The notes under the pieces: model-generated
The model's input: only the letters and a program-made list of their open reading frames with translations
Database searches by the model: none
Told to the model about the DNA's origin: nothing
From: JACVRM01 sp963817375
GTDB taxonomy: Bacteria; Actinomycetota; Thermoleophilia; Gaiellales; Gaiellaceae
Assembly: GCA_963817375.1 (NCBI GenBank)
Contig: CAWFOB010000002.1
Coordinates: 186,001-250,000 of the forward strand
Length of the DNA: 64,000 nt
Reading direction: 5' to 3'
Made by a program: the position numbers and the translations under genes
In this document: positions 1 through 8,953 of the stretch, piece by piece
How the letters are laid out: every line of letters starts with the position of its first letter
Position numbering within the stretch: position 1 is the stretch's first letter

Positions 1-20
1 TCACCACCCGAAAGGGGACT

Positions 21-3000
21 GTGGCCGACAAGACCTATCGGTTCCTTCTGCGAATGCCGGAGCACCTTCGGCAGAAGCTCCTCGCGTCTGCCCAGCAGCA
101 GGGACGGAGCTTGAACTCCGAGCTCGTCCAGCGGCTGGAAGAGAGCCTCGACCAGGGATCCAGGCCGGCCCGCGTGCGCCGGCTTCGCGATCGGCTCGCC
201 TCCGTGTACGCCCTACACACCGAGGGGAGAGCAATGTCTCCGAAGCGACTCAGGCTCGGGATCGGCCTTCTGGCCGTCCTGGCCCTGGTTTGTACCGCCG
301 TCGTCGCGGGCGTCGTCCGCAGCGACTCGAGCACGACCGCCGCCTCCGCGAAGCTTGCGCGCGGCGAGACCGAGCTCCCCGCCGCACTGGCCACGAAGAT
401 GGCCAAGTCGGCCACGTTCTCGCCAACCACGATGCGCGAGGGCGGCGAGGCGGTCAACGACGGCGCACAGGACTACGCCGAGCACGCGTACCCCGCCGCA
501 CAGATTCCGTTCGCGGCGATCAAGGGTTCCCGCGACGACTGGAAGAAGATGAGGGGCCACGGGTTCGACGGCAACGCCCTCGGCGGGCGCTGGCTCAGCC
601 TGGGCCCGGACAACGCGATCTACCCGCTGAACCCGTTCCGCAACCGGTTCGCGTACGTCCCCAACGAGTACGCCGCCGCGGGCCGGACGGCGCACAGCCT
701 GATCGATCCGGACTGCGGGCAGAAGCCGGGCAACTGCCGCCTGTGGATCGCGAATGCGGGCGGCGGCATCTGGCGGACGCTCGATGCGCTGGCCCCGCAG
801 CCGAAGTGGCAGTTCCTGTCGTCGGACTTCGACTCGAACAACACGGCCGCGCTGGCGTTCGACCCGAACGATCCGCGGCACAACACCATCTACGCCGGCA
901 CCGGTGAGCCGAACATCTGCCGGAGCGGCTGCCTCGGCGGCGTTGGGCTCTACCGCTCGACGGACGGCGGCAACCACTGGACCGACGCCATCGGGGCCGA
1001 CGTTTTCGGCGCTCGCGGCATCGGCTCGATCGCGGTCCAGCCGGGCCACTCGAACGTGATCTTCGTCGCCACCGGCGCCCAGGGCTCGCGCGGCATCTCG
1101 AGCGTCTGCTGCGACGGCGTCGACCGCGGCGCGAACATCCCGGGGGCCCCGCACTTCGGGCTCTGGCGCTCGACGGACACCGGCCGGACGTGGCAGCTCG
1201 TCTCCCAGGGCGCACCGTCGCTCTGCACGGGCTCGACGCCGACGCAGGTGTTCCTCGGCCAGACGCCGTGCTCCCCGCGCGGGGCGCGCCGCGTGATCAT
1301 TGACCCGGCCGACCCGAACACCGTGTACGCCTCGTTCTTCGCCCGGGGCATCTGGCGGTCGAACGACGCCGGAAGCACGTGGACGCAGATCTTCCAGCCG
1401 CTCAACGGCAACCCGTCGAGCCCCGCCACCGGCGCGGACGTCGAGCGGGCGGAGTTCGACGTCGCCACGCTCGGAAACGGGAAGACGCGGATGTACGTCG
1501 GCGTCGGCGGCGGCACCGACCACGCCCAGTTCTTCCGAAACGACGACGTTCGCACGGCGCCGGGCGCGACGGTTCAGGCCGGCTGGCAGGACCTGACCTC
1601 CGACGAGAACATCGACTACTGCGAAGGGCAGTGCGCCTACGACAACTACGTCTACGTGCCGAAGGGCCCGGACGGGAAGCCGCAGAACCCGGACCGCGTC
1701 TACCTGCTCGGCTCGTACGACTACGACAACGTCGGGGTGAACAACGGCCGCGCGATCCTGTTCTCGGACGACGGCGGCCGGCACTTCACCGACGAGTCGA
1801 TGGACAACGCCGATCCGCTGCAGCCGCACGGCGTGCACCCCGACCAGCACTCGATCGTCACGAACCCGCGGAACTTCCGCCAGTTCATCGAGACGAGCGA
1901 CGGCGGGGTCGTGCGCTCCGACGGCACGTGGGTCGACGGCAGCGGCGACTGCACGGCCGTGAAGCAGCTGTCGGGCGCGGAGCTCGACCTCTGCAAGCGG
2001 CTGACGTCGCGCATCCCCGGTCAGCTGCAATCGATCAACCGCGGCCTGACGACGCTCGCCTTCTACCAGGTGTCCGCGAATCCGAACCGGCCCGGCGAGT
2101 ACGCCGGCGGCACGCAGGACAACGGCTCCTGGATGAGCGACCCGTCGACGGTGCCGGTGGGCCCGAATGGCAACGGCATCAACCCGCCGGGCGACCCGAA
2201 GGTCAAGCCGGACGGATCGACGTGGATCGAGACGTTCGTCGCGGACGGCGCGGCGAGCAGCTTCGACGCGAAGAACCCGAACTACTCGACGCTGTCGTGG
2301 CAGTCGGGCTCGCTCGCGGCAAACCGGCATCCGCGGAACCAGCAGACGCCGTTCTGGATCGGCGACAACGTCAGCTTCCTGCCGCCGTACGTGTACGAGA
2401 CGCGGCCGTTCCAGTCGCAGCTGTTCTTCGACCCGAACGTGAGCATGCGGCTCTTCTACTCGGCCGAGCACATGTTCCGGGCCGACGACGGCGGCGTGAA
2501 CCCTGCCTTCGGGCTGGACGCGGTCGAGCAGCACTGCAACCTCTGGACCGGCGACTTCGACGTGAACGGCGACGGCACGTACGAGCCGTTCGACGATGTC
2601 TGCGACGGCTTCCGGGCGCTCGGCGACCCAGGCCCGCGCGGCCGGCTCACGTACGGGTCGAACGCGCTCTGCCCGGCGGGCAACCCGCTCGCCGCGCCGA
2701 GCGTCCCGTGCCCGGCTCCGTACCCGTACGGAGACGACCGCTCGGGCGGCGAGATCTCGACCTACCAGCGCGTGAAGTCCGACAACGGCACGCTGTGGGC
2801 CGGGACGAGCACCGGGCGGCTCTTCATCACGAAGAACGCCGACGCCAAGAACCCGGCCGACGTGACGTTCACGCGCCTCGACGGGTTCTCGTCGATCGAC
2901 CCGAACCGCTACATCGCGGGCCTCTACGTGATGACGTCCGACCCGAACACGGCGATCGTGTCGTACAGCGGCTACAACGCCGTCACGCCGGCGACGCCGG

Positions 3001-3320
3001 GTCACATCTTCTCCGTGACGTACAACCCGGTCACGAAGACGGCCACGTGGACGCGGCTGGACGGCGACCTGGGCGACATCCCGGTCAACGACGTCCAGTT
3101 CGACGAGCAGCGCGGCGTGCTCTACGCGTCGACCGACTTCGGCGTCATGAAGAAGCGGTTCAAGTTCAAGGATGGCTTCAAGGGCAACGACGAGTGGCGG
3201 CCTGCCGCCCCCGGCATGCCCGCCGTCGACGTGCCGGACCTGACGATCCTCCCGGATCAGGGCGTCCTGCTCGCGGCGACGCACGGCCTCGGCGTCTGGA
3301 CGATGAAGCTCCAGGGCTGA
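21..3320 (+). CDS. Ribbon-helix-helix domain in frame with a membrane-anchored Asp-box beta-propeller
   Basis: The frame opens at GTG 21 behind AAAGGGG (11-17). Residues 1-45 look like an Arc-type ribbon-helix-helix: strand KTYRFLLRMP, then two helices with the SLNSELVQRLEE turn. A basic linker follows (46-71), then one hydrophobic segment (about 77-101) and about 1000 residues of secreted beta-propeller with Asp-box turns (STDGGNHW near 313, STDTGRTW near 384, SNDAGSTW near 447) and a calcium-loop-like DVNGDGTYEPFDD near 848. A second in-frame start, ATG 234, has a stronger Shine-Dalgarno (GAGGGGAGA, 222-230) and would give a normal signal peptide, MSPKRLRLGIGLLAVLALV. Either the gene makes a DNA-binding, single-pass membrane protein, or a small RHH gene has lost its stop, or there are two products. 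The paralogue at 4301 lacks the RHH part. Ligand and enzymatic role are unknown; sortilin/BNR-type propellers often bind peptides or glycans. Confidence 0.75.
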   Translation: MADKTYRFLLRMPEHLRQKLLASAQQQGRSLNSELVQRLEESLDQGSRPARVRRLRDRLASVYALHTEGRAMSPKRLRLGIGLLAVLALVCTAVVAGVVRSDSSTTAASAKLARGETELPAALATKMAKSATFSPTTMREGGEAVNDGAQDYAEHAYPAAQIPFAAIKGSRDDWKKMRGHGFDGNALGGRWLSLGPDNAIYPLNPFRNRFAYVPNEYAAAGRTAHSLIDPDCGQKPGNCRLWIANAGGGIWRTLDALAPQPKWQFLSSDFDSNNTAALAFDPNDPRHNTIYAGTGEPNICRSGCLGGVGLYRSTDGGNHWTDAIGADVFGARGIGSIAVQPGHSNVIFVATGAQGSRGISSVCCDGVDRGANIPGAPHFGLWRSTDTGRTWQLVSQGAPSLCTGSTPTQVFLGQTPCSPRGARRVIIDPADPNTVYASFFARGIWRSNDAGSTWTQIFQPLNGNPSSPATGADVERAEFDVATLGNGKTRMYVGVGGGTDHAQFFRNDDVRTAPGATVQAGWQDLTSDENIDYCEGQCAYDNYVYVPKGPDGKPQNPDRVYLLGSYDYDNVGVNNGRAILFSDDGGRHFTDESMDNADPLQPHGVHPDQHSIVTNPRNFRQFIETSDGGVVRSDGTWVDGSGDCTAVKQLSGAELDLCKRLTSRIPGQLQSINRGLTTLAFYQVSANPNRPGEYAGGTQDNGSWMSDPSTVPVGPNGNGINPPGDPKVKPDGSTWIETFVADGAASSFDAKNPNYSTLSWQSGSLAANRHPRNQQTPFWIGDNVSFLPPYVYETRPFQSQLFFDPNVSMRLFYSAEHMFRADDGGVNPAFGLDAVEQHCNLWTGDFDVNGDGTYEPFDDVCDGFRALGDPGPRGRLTYGSNALCPAGNPLAAPSVPCPAPYPYGDDRSGGEISTYQRVKSDNGTLWAGTSTGRLFITKNADAKNPADVTFTRLDGFSSIDPNRYIAGLYVMTSDPNTAIVSYSGYNAVTPATPGHIFSVTYNPVTKTATWTRLDGDLGDIPVNDVQFDEQRGVLYASTDFGVMKKRFKFKDGFKGNDEWRPAAPGMPAVDVPDLTILPDQGVLLAATHGLGVWTMKLQG

Positions 3321-3340
3321 TCCGAGCCGACACGGAGTGG

Positions 3341-3370
3341 ACGAGGGGCCGCCTGCGGGCGGCCCCTCGT
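3341..3370 (+). terminator. Rho-independent-type hairpin after the first propeller gene
   Basis: Perfect 13-bp inverted repeat ACGAGGGGCCGCC / GGCGGCCCCTCGT with a TGCG loop, 20 bp after the stop codon. There is no U-tract, as is usual in high-GC actinobacteria. The core GGCCGCC-TGCG-GGCGGCC is identical to the hairpin after the paralogous gene (7607-7634). Confidence 0.8.
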
Positions 3371-3411
3371 CGTTCTGCAGGAGCGAGGCGGCGGCGGGCG
3401 AATGTGAAGCC

Positions 3412-3774
3412 GTGACCATCCCGCGCCTCGTCGTGCTCGTCGTCGGCATCGCGGCTCTCGCCGCCGCCGTCCCCTCGCTGAAGGGCAACGCGAGCTCGCT
3501 GCAGACGCAGGTCTCGAACTGGATCGACAGCCACGGCGGCAACGGCCAGAGCGCCGAGCAGATCTCGAGCGGCGAGTTCGCGTCCGCGCACGCCGACATG
3601 ACGCCGTCGGCCCTGCGGAACCTGGTCGGCTCACCGGCCGACGAGAACACGGTGAAGGTCGAGGGGCTGCAGCTCCAGTGCTGGTACTACGGCGTCGCCG
3701 GGGCGACCGGGGCGTACCAGTTCTGCTTCCAGGACGGGAAGCTCAGCTCGAAGCGCCGGTTCGCCTCGGGTTAG
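3412..3774 (+). CDS. Small secreted or membrane-anchored protein of unknown function
   Basis: About 120 residues from GTG 3412, with a hydrophobic N-terminus (IPRLVVLVVGIAALAAAVPSL) that fits a signal peptide or anchor. The mature part has the phrase MTPSALRNLVGSPAD, typical of small secreted proteins that carry a short helix-turn motif, and two cysteines (QCWYY, QFCFQDG). The frame is open upstream to 3337, but that stretch is the terminator hairpin, so the GTG at 3412 is preferred. The stop codon lies inside the palindromic repeat at 3771-3791. It sits between the first propeller gene and the convergent small secreted gene; no function can be assigned. Confidence 0.6.
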   Translation: MTIPRLVVLVVGIAALAAAVPSLKGNASSLQTQVSNWIDSHGGNGQSAEQISSGEFASAHADMTPSALRNLVGSPADENTVKVEGLQLQCWYYGVAGATGAYQFCFQDGKLSSKRRFASG

Positions 3775-3791
3775 TGGCTGTAAGCCACTAA
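3771..3791. repeat. Dispersed 21-bp palindromic repeat, copy 1
   Basis: TTAGTGGCT-GTA-AGCCACTAA: perfect 9-bp arms with a 3-nt loop. It supplies the stop codon of the plus-strand gene ending at 3774 and lies 8 bp from the stop of the convergent gene at 3799, so it may act as a bidirectional terminator. Further copies are at 33308, 42775 and 52159. Confidence 0.8.
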
Positions 3792-3798
3792 CTCAGGC

Positions 3799-4146
3799 TC
3801 AGGGCAGCGCGCCGCACTGCTCGGGCATCCGCGTGTAGCTCGCGCGGCTGCCGCGATCCCCCGTCGCCGTGGCGGAGAAGCCCGTGCACCGCGTGCCGGC
3901 GGGCCCGGTGAAGCGCACCGTGAAGCTTCCTGCCGAGCTTGCCGTGACGCGCTTGGTGGTCATGCCCGGGAGGCGTCCCACGACGCGTACGTGCTCGCCC
4001 GCCTTGAAGCCCGTCCCGCGGAGCGTGACCGGCGACGACGTCATCAGCCGGAGCTGCGCGCGGGTCTGACCGCTGGTTGCGGGCCCGCAGAGGACCCCTG
4101 CGGCGACCACTGCGGCTACGGCGGCGGGGACGATCCGGCGCACCAA
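3799..4146 (-). CDS. Small secreted protein, paralogue of the gene at 7657
   Basis: About 115 residues (TTG 4146 or GTG 4143) with a signal peptide (VRRIVPAAVAAVVAAGVLC) and a single small beta-rich domain: SSPVTLRGTGFKAGEHVRV, then a SAGSFTVRF strand, with two cysteines (RCTGFS, EQCGALP) that may form a disulfide. The phrase VTLRGTGFKAGEHVRV resembles IPT/TIG- or Ig-like extracellular domains. The minus-strand gene at 7657-7983 has the same length, topology and phrase order (LLVAGQMVIGARFHAREPVQVRF, KGTFATPL, two cysteines). Both converge on a large propeller gene, which points to duplication of a two-gene unit. Function unknown. Confidence 0.6.
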   Translation of the reverse strand: MVRRIVPAAVAAVVAAGVLCGPATSGQTRAQLRLMTSSPVTLRGTGFKAGEHVRVVGRLPGMTTKRVTASSAGSFTVRFTGPAGTRCTGFSATATGDRGSRASYTRMPEQCGALP

Positions 4147-4177
4147 TCAAGTATGCCGCAAATCAGGCGGATTTTGC

Positions 4178-4242
4178 TTGACTTCCGCACCGCAAAGCCA
4201 TATAAGCGAGCGATATCACCGCCTCGCCCGGGGCGATATCAA
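4178..4242 (+). promoter_or_regulatory. Promoter and probable operator of the second propeller gene
   Basis: A near-consensus sigma-70-type promoter, TTGACT (4178-4183), 17-bp spacer, TATAAG (4201-4206). Immediately downstream the palindromic core GATATC occurs twice in GCGATATCA (4210-4218 and 4233-4241), 23 bp apart and overlapping the expected transcription start. This is where a repressor would bind. The 5' leader to ATG 4301 is about 90 nt. Confidence 0.6.
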
Positions 4243-4300
4243 CGGGTGGGCGAGGCGCGCAGTCTGCGGGGAACCAGAAAAATCGAGCGTGGGAGGGAAC

Positions 4301-7300
4301 ATGCGAGGGAGAGCATTCGTCGTGCTCGCCGGCTTGGCGGCGCTTGCGACGGTTGCACTGATCGGGGGCGCCGTCTTCAAGGGCGGTAGCCACTCGGCGG
4401 CGCGGTACTCCAAGTTCAGCCTGACCGATCCGGACAGCAAGGCGCAGACGCCCGGGCTCGGGCCGGGCATGACGTGGGACACCTATCTGCAGGCGGCCGA
4501 CGCCTATCCGGCGGCGAACGTCACGCCCTCCGAGGTCGCGAACGCCGAGGCGACGTTCAACGCCCTCGCCGCGTCCGACGCGAAGCACGGTGACCCGAAG
4601 GGCGGGGGCGCGCAGTGGCAGCAGGTCGGCCCGCAGCAGGACGCCACGCAGCCCGGCGTCACCGCGTTCTCCGGCGCGACCAACGACACGGCGAGCCGTA
4701 CCGCTTCCCTGCTCGTGGCGCCCGACTGCGGTAGCAAGGGCTACGGCAAGGACTGCACGCGTCTGGGCCGGTCCCGTCGGCGGCGGCGTCTGGCGCACGG
4801 ACAACGCGACCGACGCGAATCCGGACTGGAAGCAGCTGCAAGTCGGCGACCTCGACCAGGCTTCGGTCGGCGTGCTCGCGTTCGACCCGACCGACAAGAA
4901 GAGCAAGACGATCTACCTGGGCACGGGTGAGGGCAACCGCTGCTCGTCCGGCTGCGAGGCCGGCGTCGGCATCTACAAGTCGACGAACGGCGGCGACAAG
5001 TGGACGAAGCTCGCCGACACGTGCGTCGACAACGCGACGTACCACTGCGCGACCCCGGGCAAGGACGCGTTCCTCGGCCGCGGGATCAACTCGATCGTGG
5101 TCGATCCGAGCAACGCGAACCACATCTTCGTCGGCTCCGCGCAGGCCGTCCGCGGCCTCTCGCACGTCATCGGCGCCGGCGGCACCGTCCGCGTCGAGCC
5201 GGGCGCGAACGAGCCGGGCCTCTACGAGTCCACCGACGGCGGCAACACGTTCACCGAGGTCTGGGACGGCGCAAAGCCGGATCGCCGGCCCGCAGTCGTT
5301 CGGCGTGACCGACGTGGGGCTCGACCCGTCGAACCCGTCCGTCGTGTACGCGGCGGCGTTCGACGCCGGCCTCTGGCGGCGTGACGCCGGTGCGGGGCAG
5401 ACCGCATTCACGCAGGTGTTCAAGCCGCAGTTTGCGGCGGGCGGCCGGCATCGACCGGCTGATGTTCGCCCTGACGACGAAGAACAGCCACACGCGCATC
5501 TACCTGACCGAGGGCACGCAGCCCGCGACGTCGTCCAACAGTGATCCGAACGCCGCGAACTTCTGGCGGACGGACCTGGGCGACCAGTCGGCGGCTTCGC
5601 TGCTGGCCTCGCAGCCCGTGTCGTGCACGCCGCCGGCAGTGTCGACGACGTTCCCGACGAACTACACGGGCTGGCAGTGCCTGACTGCGAAGACGACGTC
5701 GAGCCCGTACTGGGCGTCGACGAACTTCTGTACCCAGCAATGCTGGTACGACCAGGACGTCTACACGCCGGCCGGAATGCCCGACACCGTCTACCTGCTC
5801 GGGTCGATGCTCTACGGCGAGCAGCCGTGCAACACGAACGGCGTCGGCTGCGGCAACGGCATCTCCAACGGCCGAACGGTCCTCTACTCGACCACCGCCG
5901 GCGACCCGGACGGGTCGGCGACTGGGGCGGGGCTGGGCCGGACATTCACCGACCTGACGTACGACGCGACGGTGAACCACCCGAGCTGGTGCGCCTACGC
6001 GCCGTACTTCAACAACGGGTGCGAGAACGCGCCGAACGGGATCCATCCCGACGAGCACGAGATCGCGATCAACCCGGGCAACCCGACCCAGATCTTCGAG
6101 GGCTCGGACGGCGGGATGATCCGCACGAGCGGCAAGTTCGCCGACGCGTCGGCGCAGTGCGACTCGCAGTTCCGCAACGGTGGCGGTCCGCTGCCGGCCG
6201 GGAACGCGCTGATCACCTGCAAGCGAATGCTCTCGCGGGTCCCGACGCAGCTCGACCACGTCGACAAGAACCTGAGCAGCACGATCCAGTTCATCGGCGT
6301 GGCGATCCGGCCCGACAGTGACTGCGAGGTCACCGGCGGGACGCAGGACAACGGCACGTGGACGAACACGAACTACTCGGGCCACGGTCCGTCCTGCGAC
6401 AACAACCAGTTCACGCAGATCATCTACGGCGACGGCGGCAACGCCGGCTACGACCTCGCCAACCCGAACTGGCGCTTCAACCAGTTCACCGGCGGGTTCA
6501 GCGACTCGAACTTCGAGAACGGCGATCCCCAGAAGTGGGTCATCAACACGGCGCCTGTCACGAACAGCGGCGAGGCCTTCGGGTTCTACTTCCCGGAGAT
6601 CGGCGACCCGAACCCGGTCGCCGGTGCGCACCCGATCTACATCGGGGGCGGCCACGTCTGGCGCTCGTGGGCGTTCGGCGCGGGTGTGGTGGGCCACGTT
6701 CCGCAGGACAAGACGCCGGACATCGCCGGCTACGAGGCCAACTGCCCGGAGTTCGTCACCTCGGGCGCGCAGCCTGGCTGCGGTGACTTCCGGCCGCTCG
6801 GCGGGCCGCTCTGCGACGCTATCGGGGCGACCCCGGAACCGTCGTGCGCGAACCAGCCCGGCAACCTGACGGGGACGGCCTACGGGGCCGACCGCTCCGG
6901 CGGCGCGATCTCGTGGATCAGCCGCGACGGCGCGGACACGGGCACCATCTGGGCCGCGACCGGCGCGGGCCGCATCTTCGTGACGCACAACGGAGACGCA
7001 CCCGACCCGGCCAATGTCGTCTGGCACCGGATCGACAGCTCCACCGCCGGTGCCTCGCCGACGCGCTATCCCGAGCGGCATCTACGTCGACCCGAAGGAC
7101 TCGGGCCACGCGTGGATCTCGTACTCGGGTTACAACGCGAACACGCCGTTCACGCCCGGCCATCTGTTCGATGTCCGTGAGAACGGCAACGCCCCGGGCT
7201 CCGGGACGTTCATCAACCTGCACGTGGAGAGCGGCACGTCGGCCTTCCCGACGCCGTTCGACGACGGCGACCTGCCGGTCAGCGACGTCGTCCGCGACGA

Positions 7301-7583
7301 CTCCGACGGGACGCTCTACGCGTCCACCGACTTCGGCGTCCTGCGCGGCGACCCGAACAAGAAGACGGGCGGGTACGACTGGCACGTGACGAACATGCCG
7401 CGGTACGAGGTCATGCATCTGGAGATGCAGCCCTCGAATCGCGCGCCGACGTGCTCGAACCCGAAGAAGTGCAAGCCGGTGCTGTACGCGGCGACGCACT
7501 CGCAGGGCATCTGGAAGCTGAGCCTGAACGGGCACGACGACAAGTACGACGATCACGGCGGTCACGGCCCCGGTCACCACTGA
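4301..7583 (+). CDS. Secreted Asp-box beta-propeller protein, second copy (four frameshifts)
   Basis: Starts at ATG 4301 behind GGGAGGGA (4291-4298), with a signal peptide or anchor (RGRAFVVLAGLAALATVALIGG). It then follows the first propeller gene along its whole length: GGGVWRTDNATDANPDWKQ, KSTNGGDKWTKL and ESTDGGNTFTE Asp-box turns, WMS-type TQDNGTWTN, GIHPDEHEIAINPGNP and the terminal YASTDFGVLRG. The C-terminus is His/Asp-rich (HDDKYDDHGGHGPGHH). The reading frame shifts by +1 near 4765, 5280, 5442 and 7072, each explained by one extra base (for example TATCCCGAGC where TATCCGAGC restores the frame). Uninterrupted length would be about 1090 residues, equal to its neighbour. I read the shifts as sequence errors, though decay of a redundant copy cannot be excluded. 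Confidence 0.75.
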
Positions 7584-7606
7584 CCGGTCGTCTCGCGTGA
7601 AATGAC

Positions 7607-7634
7607 AGGAGGGCCGCCTGCGGGCGGCCCTCCT
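7607..7634. terminator. Hairpin between convergent genes
   Basis: Perfect 12-bp inverted repeat AGGAGGGCCGCC / GGCGGCCCTCCT with a TGCG loop, 24 bp after the second propeller gene and 22 bp from the stop of the convergent small secreted gene. It can serve both strands. Confidence 0.8.
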
Positions 7635-7656
7635 TGTATTTGCCGGGCGTTCCGGT

Positions 7657-7983
7657 CTACCGGGGCAGGCAGTTCGCCTGCGGCACGAGCACGCTCGCCG
7701 CGTCGCCGCGGGCGCCGACGGCCTTGATCGTCAGCGCCCGCCGGCACGAGTCGTAGGGTGCGAGCGGTGTCGCGAAGGTGCCCTTGACGTTCGTCCGCAC
7801 GCTGCGTGTGTGCGTCGCGTCGTTGATGAACCGGACCTGCACCGGCTCGCGCGCGTGGAACCTGGCCCCGATCACCATCTGACCGGCGACAAGCAGCTTG
7901 GGCGTGACCTGTGGTTGGCCGGTGGCGCCCGGGGACAGGGCGAGCGCGAGCGCGATCCCGGCGGCTGCCAGGATGGGTCGCAT
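7657..7983 (-). CDS. Small secreted protein, paralogue of the gene at 3799
   Basis: 108 residues from ATG 7983 with a signal peptide (MRPILAAAGIALALALSPG). The mature part has short beta-strand-like phrases (KLLVAGQMVIGARF, VQVRFINDATHTRSVRT, KGTFATPL) and two cysteines (DSCRRAL, QANCLPR) near the C-terminus. It repeats the size, strand and position of the gene at 3799-4146 relative to its propeller neighbour. Function unknown; a secreted partner of the propeller is a guess from position only. Confidence 0.6.
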   Translation of the reverse strand: MRPILAAAGIALALALSPGATGQPQVTPKLLVAGQMVIGARFHAREPVQVRFINDATHTRSVRTNVKGTFATPLAPYDSCRRALTIKAVGARGDAASVLVPQANCLPR

Positions 7984-8018
7984 GCCGGGTCCCTACCCGG
8001 CCGAGGTGCGAGTCGAAA

Positions 8019-8937
8019 CTAGTAGGCGACCGCGCCGCGGCCGGTCTCGGCCGCGTGGCGCTGCTCGTCTGCGCGGTACGACGAGCGCACGAGCGGGCCT
8101 GAGAACACCGAGCCGAAGCCGAGCGCCTCGCCCTGCTCGCGGAACCAGCGGAACTCGTCCGGGTGCACCCAGCGGTCGATCTCCGCGTGCTTGGCCGAGG
8201 GCTGCAGGTACTGGCCGATGGTGACGACGTCGACCCCGCTCGCGCGCAGGTCGCGCAGCGTGTCGACGACCTCGTCGTTCGTCTCGCCGAGGCCGACGAT
8301 GATCCCGCGACTTGGTGAGGACGGTGTAGTCGGCCAGCTCCTTGGCCCGCCGCAGGAGCCAGAGCGCCTTGTCGTACGACGCCTTGGCGCCGCGCATGCG
8401 CCGGTGGAGCCGGCGCACGGTCTCGATGTTGTGGTTGAAGACCTCGGGGCGCGCGGCCAGGACGGTGCGCAGGGCCTCCTCCTCGACGCCGAGGAAGTCG
8501 GGCGTCAGCACCTCGACGGACGCCTCGGGCAGCTTGCGCTTGACCGCACGGATCGTCGCCGCGTAGTGGCCGGCGCCGCGGTCGGCAACGTCGTCTCGGT
8601 CGACGGACGTGATCACGACGTGGCGCAGCTCCATCTCGGCGGCCGCCTGAGCGAGCCGCAGCGGCTCGAGCGGGTCCGGCGGATGCTCCGGCCTTCCGGA
8701 GTTGACGTAGCAGTACCGGCAGGCGCGGGTGCAGGTGTCGCCGAGGATCTGGAACGTCGCTGTGCCGCGACCCCAGCACTCGCTGATGTTGGGGCAGCGT
8801 GCCTCCTCGCAGATCGTGTGCAGGCTCTGTCCGTGGATGAGCTTCTTGACGTCGAAGTAGCGCGAGTCCGCGCTCGGTGCGCGGACCTTCATCCACTCGG
8901 GACGGCGCGGCCGCTCGGCGACGGGCAGCGACTTCAC
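8019..8937 (-). CDS. lipA: Lipoyl synthase LipA (one frameshift)
   Basis: Radical-SAM enzyme that inserts two sulfurs into protein-bound octanoyl groups. From GTG 8937 the frame reads MKSLPVAERPRRPEWMKV, the auxiliary-cluster cysteines in CEEARCPNISEC and the radical-SAM motif CTRACRYC, followed by ITSVDRDD and FNHNIETV, all family hallmarks. Near 8310 one extra base breaks the frame after TVLTKS; the shifted frame resumes with GIIVGLGETNDEVVDTL and ends GRGAVAY, the normal LipA tail, with its TAG at 8019. Total about 305 residues, the usual length. It closes the operon that also holds lipB and the 2-oxoacid dehydrogenase genes, whose E2 it would lipoylate. The shift is almost certainly a sequence error, since loss of LipA would be severe. 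Confidence 0.92.
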
Positions 8938-8953
8938 CCGGCCAGTGTATGCG

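Noticed and set aside
213..3650. A 1145-codon open frame on the minus strand opposite the first propeller gene
   Set aside because: Arg/Val/Ala-rich composition with no domain; an antisense shadow of a high-GC gene. The same applies to long minus frames at 5420-7081, 23345-24742, 28595-30289, 52210-54204 and 62079-63860 beyond the real M23-like gene.
4178..4300. In-frame 41-codon N-terminal extension of the second propeller gene
   Set aside because: It overlaps the promoter and operator region and lacks a ribosome binding site; ATG 4301 has GGGAGGGA and a signal peptide.
4301..7583. Programmed ribosomal frameshifting or true pseudogene in the second propeller
   Set aside because: Four shifts without slippery sites or pseudoknots, and the same kind of shift in lipA and other housekeeping genes, make sequence error the simpler reading.
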